From contig QQSA01000034.1 in NCBI GenBank assembly GCA_003602535.1, positions 1 through 5,071 of the forward strand: a DNA stretch of 5,071 nucleotides, in the 5' to 3' direction. Below are positions 1 to 5,071 of this stretch, in pieces. The position numbers and the translations under genes were made by a program. Source of the stretch: Candidatus Poseidoniales archaeon. GTDB lineage: Archaea; Thermoplasmatota; Poseidoniia; Poseidoniales; Poseidoniaceae. Position 1 is the first letter of the stretch. Each line of letters starts with the position of its first letter. The notes beneath the pieces are model-generated. The model made no database searches and was not told the DNA's origin. It saw nothing but the letters and a program-made list of their open reading frames with translations.

Positions 1-996
1 AAAGGAAATGGTACTATTTTCTTAGCGGGCCCCCCTCTAGTCAAAGCCGCTACAGGAGAGGTAGTTACAGCCGAAGAACTTGGAGGAGCAGATGTGCATA
101 CTGCTCAGAGTGGAGTCGCTGATCATTATGCTGAAGATGAATCAGAAGCGCTCAGAATGGTTCGCAATGTAGTCGAGAATCTCGGTTCCAGAAAACTTGC
201 ACCATTCGACCGAATTGAACCTGATGAGCCGTTCCATGATGTTGAAGATTTACTTGGATTGATTCCTGCAGATAACCGAACACCTGTTGATATCAAAGAG
301 ATAATCGCACGAATTGTAGATGGCAGTAGATTCCATGAATTCAAAGCAAGATATGGTCAAACACTGATTTGTGGTTTCGCTCATATTCATGGTTACAAAG
401 TTGGGATTGTTGCAAATAATGGCATTCTGTTTTCTGAATCCTCTCTCAAGGGCGCACATTTCGTAGAATTATGTGGCCAAAGAGGCATTCCACTGATTTT
501 CTTGCAGAACATTACTGGCTTCATGGTGGGCAAGGCGTATGAGGCAGGCGGTATAGCAAAGGATGGCGCAAAATTAGTCACTGCAGTCTCGTGTGTTAAC
601 GTTCCAAAGTTCACTGTAATTATTGGAGGATCTCATGGCGCTGGAAACTATGGAATGTGTGGTCGAGCCTACGACCCAAGATTCCTTTTCATGTGGCCAA
701 ATAGTAGAATCTCTGTAATGGGAGGTCCACAGGCTGCAGATGTTCTTACCACAGTAAAACAAGACCAACGGGCAAGAGAAGGTAAGGCTCCAATGGAGGG
801 CGAAGAATTGGAATCTTTCCGCTCACCAATTCTTGAAAAATATGAAACTGAGGGGAGCCCATATTACTCAACTGCACGACTCTGGGATGATGGAATCATC
901 GACCCTAGAGATACTCGTGACATCCTAGGTTTATGCATAGCCTCAAGTCAAAATGCAGAGTTGCCAAATGACCGATTTGGCGTATTTAGAATGTAA
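1..996 (+). CDS. liuB: Methylcrotonyl-CoA carboxylase, carboxyltransferase (beta) subunit, 5'-truncated by the window edge
   Basis: This subunit transfers CO2 from carboxybiotin to 3-methylcrotonyl-CoA, giving 3-methylglutaconyl-CoA, in cytoplasmic leucine breakdown. The frame is open from base 1, so 331 C-terminal residues are present of a family usually about 535 long. The GTG at 94 is an internal Val of the conserved GGADVH motif (fragment residues 28-33), not a start. Visible carboxyltransferase signatures include GTIFLAGPPLVKAATGE at the N-terminal edge, ARIVDGSRF (103-111), NITGFMVG (170-177) and GGSHGAGNYGM (209-219), which belong to the CoA/biotin pocket. The end, FGVFRM, matches the complete C-terminus of mitochondrial and bacterial MCC beta as I remember it. 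The GPPLVKAATGE stretch favours MCC over propionyl-CoA carboxylase; geranyl-CoA carboxylase is a less likely alternative. A 35-base gap separates it from the hydratase gene, consistent with one operon. No frameshift is seen. Confidence 0.93.
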   Translation, partial: KGNGTIFLAGPPLVKAATGEVVTAEELGGADVHTAQSGVADHYAEDESEALRMVRNVVENLGSRKLAPFDRIEPDEPFHDVEDLLGLIPADNRTPVDIKEIIARIVDGSRFHEFKARYGQTLICGFAHIHGYKVGIVANNGILFSESSLKGAHFVELCGQRGIPLIFLQNITGFMVGKAYEAGGIAKDGAKLVTAVSCVNVPKFTVIIGGSHGAGNYGMCGRAYDPRFLFMWPNSRISVMGGPQAADVLTTVKQDQRAREGKAPMEGEELESFRSPILEKYETEGSPYYSTARLWDDGIIDPRDTRDILGLCIASSQNAELPNDRFGVFRM

Positions 997-1019
997 TTGG
1001 AATTTTAAATTTTGCAATT

Positions 1020-1023
1020 GGAG
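1020..1023 (+). promoter_or_regulatory. Shine-Dalgarno site of the hydratase gene
   Basis: GGAG lies 8 bases before the ATG at 1032, inside the otherwise very AT-rich 35-base gap after the beta subunit gene. It supports the chosen start and internal translation from a polycistronic mRNA. Confidence 0.7.
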
Positions 1024-1031
1024 AATTAGAT

Positions 1032-1874
1032 ATGAAAAACAAACCTACAACTTCACTTATTCAATTGGAAATAGATGGTTGCATAGCACGCGTTAGTCTA
1101 GCTAGATCAGACAAATATAACGCACTAAATGTTCAGATGATTACCGAATTGATAGAGGTATTCAGGTGGACTGCAGAGAACTCCGTAGGAGTCACTGGCA
1201 AACTACTATCTGATGATGGAGAACCTTACTTTAGAGTACTGACATTGACAGGCCAAGGTAAGCATTTTTGCGCAGGTGCTGACATCAATATGATGAGAGA
1301 TGCTGGTGCAAATACTCCTGAAGAAAACAGGAGGGACTCTGAAAGATTGGACGCTTTGTTTAACGGACTTTGGTCACATCCATGTTTCACTATCGGGATG
1401 ATACAAGGAGTTGCATTAGGAGGAGGTGCTGGCTTGATTGCATGTCTTGACCATGTCATCTGTAACCCACAGGTTAAGATTGCATTATCTGAAGGAAAAC
1501 TTGGAATTCTTCCTGCTGTAATTGGACCTTATGTTTACCGCAGAATGGGCAGTGCGAATTTCCGTAGACATGCAATGCTTGCAGGAAGGATGGATACATC
1601 TGAAGCATTACGTATTGGGATGATCGATTCAATTAGTGAAGAGGCAGAGAGTGAATGTTCGAAAATTATTGCTGAAGTATTGTCTACAGGCCCTTGTGCA
1701 GTCACGTCTGCTAAGGAATTGACTCTTGGATTTGACAGATGGTCAGATAATGATGAATCGTTGCGATTGTGGACGCTTGACTTCACGAGTAGGATGAGAG
1801 GTAGTGATGAAGGACAGGAAGGTCTTTCCTCATTCTTGGAGAAGCGTAGTGCCAATTGGAAACCCGAGGAGTGA
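1032..1874 (+). CDS. liuC: Methylglutaconyl-CoA hydratase (enoyl-CoA hydratase/crotonase family)
   Basis: Predicted to hydrate 3-methylglutaconyl-CoA to 3-hydroxy-3-methylglutaryl-CoA, the step after MCC in leucine degradation. The 280-residue protein shows the crotonase fold in order: ALN near 31-33, the oxyanion-hole segment FCAGAD (79-84), GGGAGLIACLD (130-140), and SEGKLGILPAVIGPYV (153-168), where E154 sits at the second catalytic Glu of crotonase. The first catalytic Glu position, in the GGG segment, is not Glu; to my memory this is also so in bacterial LiuC proteins. The PAVIGPYV stretch and the C-terminal EGLSSFLEKR (263-272) are typical of LiuC. Compared with relatives there are about 14 extra residues between the first helix and the FRVLTLTG strand (roughly 48-66). 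Lying between carboxylase subunit genes, as in liuBCD operons, it is better assigned as methylglutaconyl-CoA hydratase than as a general beta-oxidation hydratase. The start is set by the GGAG site 8 bases upstream. Confidence 0.87.
   Translation: MKNKPTTSLIQLEIDGCIARVSLARSDKYNALNVQMITELIEVFRWTAENSVGVTGKLLSDDGEPYFRVLTLTGQGKHFCAGADINMMRDAGANTPEENRRDSERLDALFNGLWSHPCFTIGMIQGVALGGGAGLIACLDHVICNPQVKIALSEGKLGILPAVIGPYVYRRMGSANFRRHAMLAGRMDTSEALRIGMIDSISEEAESECSKIIAEVLSTGPCAVTSAKELTLGFDRWSDNDESLRLWTLDFTSRMRGSDEGQEGLSSFLEKRSANWKPEE
1866..1874 (+). promoter_or_regulatory. Shine-Dalgarno site of the biotin carboxylase gene, overlapping the hydratase stop
   Basis: GAGGAGTGA covers the last codons and the TGA stop of the hydratase; its GGAG core (1868-1871) is 7 bases before the ATG at 1879. 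It decides that ATG over the in-frame ATG at 1804, which would add 25 residues unlike the family N-terminus. Overlap of ribosome site and stop suggests translational coupling. Confidence 0.75.
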
Positions 1875-1878
1875 TTCG

Positions 1879-3366
1879 ATGCTAAAACGCACTCTCGTCG
1901 CAAATCGCGGTGAGATTGCATGCCGTATCTTACGCGCCTGTAGAGAAGCTGGAATAGAGGGTGTTGCAATTCATGCAGCTAATGATTCAGGATCACTATT
2001 CACCGAAATCGCAGATATTGCAATCCCTTTGGAAGGCGAAGGTCTTGCTGAAACTTATCTGAATCAAGAACAAATTCTCAAAATAGCGATTGATAATGGA
2101 TGTGATTCAATACATCCTGGGTTTGGATTCCTTTCTGAGAGAGCAGATTTCGCACAATCAGTAATGGATTCTGGCTTAATTTGGATAGGGCCTTCTCCCG
2201 AAGCGATTACCAAAATGGGCGATAAAATGACTGCTAGAATCACAATGAAAGCTGCAGGAGTCCCTGTAATTCCTGGCGAGGAAGTTGAAGGAGGACTCGA
2301 AGAAGTTCTCGCAATCGCTCCATCGGTAGGGTACCCGCTATTGCTCAAGGCTACCGCAGGAGGCGGCGGTAAAGGTATGCGTGCTGTATACGAAGAAGAA
2401 AATCTCGAAAGTGAAGCGAAAGCTGCAATGAGAGAAGCATTGAATGCATTCGGTGACGACAGAGTTTACGTTGAAAGACTACTAACTGGTAGCAGGCATA
2501 TCGAAATTCAGGTTTTGGCCGACAAATATGGCCGTACAATCCATCTTGGAGAGAGAGAATGTAGCGTACAACGCAGACATCAGAAAGTGTTCGAAGAGTC
2601 CCCCAGTGTAGCAATTGATGCTGAATTACGCAATGCGATGGGCGAAGCAGCATGCGATGCTGCGAGAGCGGTAGACTACGAAGGAGCGGGTACTGTAGAA
2701 TTCCTTGTAACCCCTACTGGCGAATTCTTCTTCCTAGAGATGAATACTCGAATTCAGGTAGAACATCCCGTTACAGAAATGGTAACAGGAGTAGATTTGG
2801 TTCGTGAACAATTGAGAATTGCCGGTGGAGAAGCAATGAGTTGTGGCCCATTAAATATCAGAGGCCACGCTATTGAAGTTCGACTGTATGCTGAAGATCC
2901 TGCAAATAATTTCTTGCCTGCCATCGGTCAACTGAAGCGTTTTATTCCGCCTACTGGACCGGGAGTTCGCCTCGACACGGGAGTCCGTGAAGGTGACGCA
3001 GTCACTCCAGATTATGATCCAATGCTTGCTAAATTAATCGTGTGGGCACCATCTAGAATCGAAGCCTTGCAGAGAATGGGGAGAGCACTAGATGAATTTG
3101 TAGTTCTTGGCTGTACGACAAACATCAGATTCCTTAGAGAATTGTGCGACCATCCTGACGTAGTAGACGGATGGACTACTACTGATATGATCGACAGACT
3201 ATGGCCAGATGGATGGAAGCCTGATCTACCAACAATCATCGCTGACGCTGGTTTACTGATCGCTTCTGCAGCTGAATCAACAAATCACGGCAAGAAAATT
3301 GCCTCGAAATCGGGGACTTCAGAACCATTATCTCCATTTTCCACTTTGTCAAGGAGGTATCCTTGA
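1879..3366 (+). CDS. liuD: Methylcrotonyl-CoA carboxylase, biotin carboxylase part of the alpha subunit (split from its carrier domain)
   Basis: ATP-dependent carboxylation of biotin on the carrier protein encoded next. The start at 1879 gives 495 residues beginning LKRTLVANRGEIACRI, the standard family N-terminus. Domains: N-terminal biotin carboxylase fold (about 1-112) with HPGFGFLSE (79-87); ATP-grasp with K116, K157, the Gly-rich loop GGGGKGM (161-167), HQK (234-236), E274, E287 and MNTRIQVEHPVTE (288-300, catalytic R291 and E295); C-terminal domain with LYAEDP (336-341) and DYDPMLAKL (378-386). All key residues of E. coli AccC are matched. The extra tail (about 450-495), ending SPFSTLSRRY, resembles the start of the BT docking domain in fused MCC alpha subunits, which normally continue to about 650-670 residues; here translation stops at TGA 3364-3366. 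BC parts of acetyl- or propionyl-CoA carboxylases are similar, so MCC specificity rests on the neighbours and the tail. Confidence 0.9.
   Translation: MLKRTLVANRGEIACRILRACREAGIEGVAIHAANDSGSLFTEIADIAIPLEGEGLAETYLNQEQILKIAIDNGCDSIHPGFGFLSERADFAQSVMDSGLIWIGPSPEAITKMGDKMTARITMKAAGVPVIPGEEVEGGLEEVLAIAPSVGYPLLLKATAGGGGKGMRAVYEEENLESEAKAAMREALNAFGDDRVYVERLLTGSRHIEIQVLADKYGRTIHLGERECSVQRRHQKVFEESPSVAIDAELRNAMGEAACDAARAVDYEGAGTVEFLVTPTGEFFFLEMNTRIQVEHPVTEMVTGVDLVREQLRIAGGEAMSCGPLNIRGHAIEVRLYAEDPANNFLPAIGQLKRFIPPTGPGVRLDTGVREGDAVTPDYDPMLAKLIVWAPSRIEALQRMGRALDEFVVLGCTTNIRFLRELCDHPDVVDGWTTTDMIDRLWPDGWKPDLPTIIADAGLLIASAAESTNHGKKIASKSGTSEPLSPFSTLSRRYP
3351..3358 (+). promoter_or_regulatory. Strong Shine-Dalgarno site of the biotin carrier gene
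   Basis: AAGGAGGT, the best ribosome-binding match in the window, lies inside the last codons of the biotin carboxylase gene and 7 bases before the ATG at 3366. It selects ATG 3366 over the adjacent TTG at 3363 and argues that the carrier is a separately initiated protein. The same bases encode part of SRRY, which may be conserved for protein reasons, so the match could be partly coincidental. Confidence 0.8.
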
Positions 3367-3812
3367 TGAAATTCAAAACCTCTGACGGAAGGAAGGATAT
3401 CGAGCCCCAACGAGAGGGCTTAGTATTCATTCATGAAGGATTAATTGCTCAAATGGGTGATGAAATTTGGTTGGAAATTGACGGTAGAAAGCACAAAGCA
3501 ACTGCAGCAAAAGTTGGAGATACTTGGTGGGTACATGTTCTCGGCCATACCTTGCAATATGAAATCGTAGAAGCAGGTGCTGCGGGTGCGGATGATGACA
3601 GTGGCCTTACTGCGCCGATGCCCGGGAAAATCCTAGATGTATTGGTATCCGTTGGACAGAGTGTCAAGGCTGGTGATGCTTTGATGGTCATGGAAGCAAT
3701 GAAAATGGAGCACAAGATTGTTGCAGGTCATGATGGCATAGTTGACGCTATTCACTACAACAGTGGTGATCAAGTTATTCAAGGTGCTGAATTATTATCA
3801 ATACATGAATGA
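3366..3812 (+). CDS. Biotin carrier protein of methylcrotonyl-CoA carboxylase, with BT-like N-terminal half
   Basis: Carries the biotin that shuttles carboxyl groups between the biotin carboxylase and carboxyltransferase subunits. The 148-residue protein has a biotinyl domain at about 80-148: TAPMPGKI (82-89), VSVGQSVKAGDALMVMEAMKMEH with biotinylation Lys K113 in EAMKMEH, and the closing GDQVIQGAELLSI. Residues 1-70 are short alternating strands (IWLEIDGRKHKA, WWVHVLGHTLQYEI) resembling the beta-barrel of the BT docking domain between BC and carrier domains in fused MCC alpha. The linker (71-80) is Ala/Gly/Asp-rich. ATG 3366 overlaps the preceding TGA by one base (TGATG), typical of coupled translation. 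With the 495-residue BC part, the sum of 643 residues is close to one fused alpha subunit. A carrier shared with another acyl-CoA carboxylase is possible. Confidence 0.9.
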   Translation: MKFKTSDGRKDIEPQREGLVFIHEGLIAQMGDEIWLEIDGRKHKATAAKVGDTWWVHVLGHTLQYEIVEAGAAGADDDSGLTAPMPGKILDVLVSVGQSVKAGDALMVMEAMKMEHKIVAGHDGIVDAIHYNSGDQVIQGAELLSIHE

Positions 3813-3836
3813 TTTATTCATCACAGATTTTACTTT
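3805..3836 (+). terminator. Possible operon-end hairpin with T-rich tail
   Basis: ATGAAT (3805-3810) and ATTCAT (3816-3821) form a perfect 6-bp inverted repeat with a 5-base loop that contains most of the carrier gene's TGA stop. GATTTTACTTT follows at 3826-3836. The stem is AT-rich and short, and archaeal termination depends mainly on T runs, so this is a candidate only. Confidence 0.35.
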
Positions 3837-3953
3837 AAGGTAAATGAAATTCTTCTAAAGCGGATTTTGCAGAATCTCGAATCTGAATAATTAGGCCATC
3901 GCCGATATAACTAATCCATCTAAAACCCTATACGAGATTTCGGATGGTAGTAA

Positions 3954-3968
3954 TATCCAAATAAATAC
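3954..3968 (+). promoter_or_regulatory. Possible archaeal TATA-box promoter for a leaderless lipoprotein mRNA
   Basis: ATATCCAAATAAATA is centred about 24 bases before the ATG at 3985. An archaeal TATA box at that distance would start transcription at or next to the start codon. No Shine-Dalgarno match is present in the intervening sequence, which fits a leaderless transcript. A second AT-rich box, GATATAAC (3904-3911), is an alternative that would give a leader of about 50 bases. The call assumes an archaeal host. Confidence 0.35.
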
Positions 3969-3984
3969 CCGATTTGTTTAATTT

Positions 3985-5049
3985 ATGAGCAAAGAAAAAC
4001 TTGCCGTTCTAGTTACTATTTTCCTATTGATTCCATTATCTGGGTGCCTCGAAGACTCGGAAAAAAACTCAGATGAGGACTCTAGCGAATCCAATACTGA
4101 TATTGATGATGGTATTGATACTGATATCGGAAATGATAATGATTTAGAGAACGGAACAAATGAAAGCATTTGGCAAGAAATCAATTTTGAGATATTATCG
4201 GAACATCCATTTGAATGCATGAATACTGGAGTTTTTGATAAATTCATCAATGTGTTTGGAGTTTATGTTGTAGCTTCAGAGGAAGCACCATTAGAATACG
4301 TCAATCATACTGCACATATCTTAGCACAGTTGATTGATAATGATGAAGATGGAATTCCAGATGATTCAGATGTATTGAACGTTCTTGCCGATAATAACTA
4401 CATCATACCGGTATGGAATACAAGTGACCGTGACGAATTTTGGAATGGTGCACGTGGCACATATTGTGAAGACAATATCGGAATGGCGGCTAGCATGTAT
4501 TATGATGAAGATCATTGGGCGCTTGGTGGTATAGAATCTGCTGGAACCTGGGACACAAATTTAGAAGAGGTTTGGCATGTAGTTTCCGTGGGCTGGTATG
4601 AAACCTATCCTGAATATATGGGGACAGAAAACGAAGATGGTGAGATAATTTCGTCAAATCTTACTCGGGCCTTAGATTCTGCAAGAGGGGGGCATTTCGA
4701 ATCAGTTCCTGAACAATACCCAGAAGATGCATGGTATACGTATTATGATGATTCATGTAATTACCACTGTCAAGCCCACGAATATTTTTATTGGCTCTTA
4801 ATGGCTGATATCGGGGCATTAGACCTTTCAATAACAAACAAATGTGATGAGAGTAAACACGAATGGAATGTTTGTACTAAATCGGATTTAGAGGGAACTG
4901 ATTCATTGGGCTATGATTTATTCAATAATCATGGATTTAATTTCCCAACAATGATTCCTGATGGAAGTTATCAGAGTGAATCAAACGTCGAAAATCAGAC
5001 TGACGACGCTACTGACAATGACAACGGAAATGATTCGGATCAAGATTGA
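3985..5049 (+). CDS. Exported lipoprotein of unknown function with Cys-rich EExxH domain
   Basis: I do not recognise a named family. The 354-residue protein starts with a lipoprotein signal peptide: Lys near the N-terminus, hydrophobic core about 6-18, lipobox LSGC with C21 as the lipidation site, so it is probably anchored outside the cell membrane. Residues 22-61 form an acidic Asp/Glu/Ser/Asn-rich linker; 331-354 form a similar acidic tail. The domain between (about 62-330) has six further Cys (78, 161, 258, 262, 287, 297), fitting disulfides in an exported protein. It also has an Asp-rich loop DNDEDGIPDD (118-127) like calcium-binding DxDxDG loops, EEVWH (194-198) in a predicted helix, and HCQAHEYFYWLL (261-272). 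EExxH is reminiscent of zinc-peptidase helices but lacks the first His of HExxH, so activity is not claimed. I remember similar uncharacterised secreted proteins with EEILH and EYFYWALTS motifs. The spacer, own promoter candidate and different composition separate it from the leucine operon. ATG 3985 is chosen because it begins a complete signal peptide. Confidence 0.85.
   Translation: MSKEKLAVLVTIFLLIPLSGCLEDSEKNSDEDSSESNTDIDDGIDTDIGNDNDLENGTNESIWQEINFEILSEHPFECMNTGVFDKFINVFGVYVVASEEAPLEYVNHTAHILAQLIDNDEDGIPDDSDVLNVLADNNYIIPVWNTSDRDEFWNGARGTYCEDNIGMAASMYYDEDHWALGGIESAGTWDTNLEEVWHVVSVGWYETYPEYMGTENEDGEIISSNLTRALDSARGGHFESVPEQYPEDAWYTYYDDSCNYHCQAHEYFYWLLMADIGALDLSITNKCDESKHEWNVCTKSDLEGTDSLGYDLFNNHGFNFPTMIPDGSYQSESNVENQTDDATDNDNGNDSDQD
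4094..4129 (+). repeat. Short imperfect 24-base direct repeat in the acidic linker
   Basis: ATACTGATATTG at 4094-4105 recurs as ATACTGATATCG at 4118-4129, exactly 24 bases (8 codons) later and in frame. It encodes the TDIDDGI/DTDIGND run after the lipobox. It looks like small in-frame duplication or slippage within a low-complexity spacer. Confidence 0.4.
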
Positions 5050-5066
5050 TTCATGTAGTGAATCAA
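5046..5066 (+). terminator. Perfect 8-bp inverted repeat over the lipoprotein stop codon
   Basis: TTGATTCA (5046-5053) and TGAATCAA (5059-5066) are exact reverse complements with a 5-base loop TGTAG. The left arm contains the TGA stop (5047-5049). It could fold as a 3'-end hairpin in the mRNA or be a bidirectional site for a gene beyond the window. No T run is visible before the window ends at 5071. Confidence 0.45.
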
Positions 5067-5071
5067 GCAAA

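Noticed and set aside
94..96. GTG as the start of the carboxyltransferase gene
   Set aside because: The frame is open to base 1 and the upstream 31 codons encode conserved MCC beta sequence; this GTG encodes the Val of GGADVH.
995..1022. AATTGGA repeated at 995 and 1016 around an AT-rich core, as a possible internal promoter
   Set aside because: The second copy is explained by the ribosome site, and tight operon spacing makes a separate promoter unnecessary; no clear TATA/BRE pattern.
1804..1878. In-frame ATG at 1804 as the biotin carboxylase start
   Set aside because: It would add 25 residues overlapping the hydratase's conserved C-terminus in another frame; ATG 1879 has a good ribosome site and matches the family N-terminus.
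1535..1969. 144-residue open frame on the minus strand
   Set aside because: It lies antisense across the hydratase/biotin carboxylase junction, has no recognisable motif, and both sense genes are clearly real.
2351..2653. 100-residue minus-strand open frame within the biotin carboxylase gene
   Set aside because: Antisense to the ATP-grasp core, with Cys/His/Arg-rich composition typical of a reverse-strand shadow.
3829..3844. TTTAC/GTAAA hairpin in the spacer
   Set aside because: Only 5 bp, AT-rich and with a 6-base loop; expected by chance in such sequence and weaker than the stop-codon repeat just upstream.
3872..3884. GAATCT direct repeat separated by one base
   Set aside because: Two 6-base copies only, no third copy or symmetry; too little to call an operator.
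3915..3946. CCATC...GATGG inverted repeat in the spacer
   Set aside because: A 5-bp stem with a 22-base loop has no support as a riboswitch, operator or terminator.

Overview
The window reads as a piece of a leucine (branched-chain acyl-CoA) catabolism operon followed by an unrelated gene for an exported lipoprotein, all on the + strand. The style suggests a marine planktonic archaeon, most likely Marine Group II or a relative (Candidatus Poseidoniales). The reasons are: moderate GC, frequent AGA/AGG arginine codons, Shine-Dalgarno sites inside the operon beside an apparently leaderless stand-alone gene with an AT-rich box about 25 bases upstream, and a lipobox protein with Asp/Asn/Glu/Ser-rich linkers. 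This assignment is inference from style and remembered homologues; a bacterium is not formally excluded.

Layout. Bases 1-996: the 3' part of the carboxyltransferase (beta) subunit gene of methylcrotonyl-CoA carboxylase; its 5' end lies outside the window. Bases 1032-1874: a crotonase-family 3-methylglutaconyl-CoA hydratase. Bases 1879-3366: the biotin carboxylase part of the carboxylase alpha subunit. Bases 3366-3812: a separate biotin carrier protein, overlapping the previous stop codon by one base (TGATG). Gaps are short (35, 4 and -1 bases) and every internal start has a Shine-Dalgarno site, so these four genes are almost certainly cotranscribed. Bases 3813-3984: a 172-base spacer, with a hairpin at the operon end and a possible promoter for the next gene. 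Bases 3985-5049: a 354-residue lipoprotein of unknown function, ending in a stop codon embedded in a perfect 8-bp inverted repeat (5046-5066).

How the genes work together. The biotin carboxylase charges biotin on the carrier protein with CO2 using ATP and bicarbonate. The beta subunit transfers the carboxyl group to 3-methylcrotonyl-CoA, giving 3-methylglutaconyl-CoA. The hydratase converts this to HMG-CoA. The gene order matches the liuB-liuC-liuD order of bacterial leucine/isovalerate operons. The expected isovaleryl-CoA dehydrogenase and HMG-CoA lyase are not in the window; the lyase does not follow directly downstream.

The two most interesting points are the alpha subunit, normally one polypeptide, which is encoded here as two overlapping genes broken within the region of the BT (subunit-docking) domain, and the lipoprotein, whose Cys-rich domain carries an EExxH motif and an Asp-rich calcium-binding-like loop. 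I found no mobile element, CRISPR array, tRNA or rRNA.
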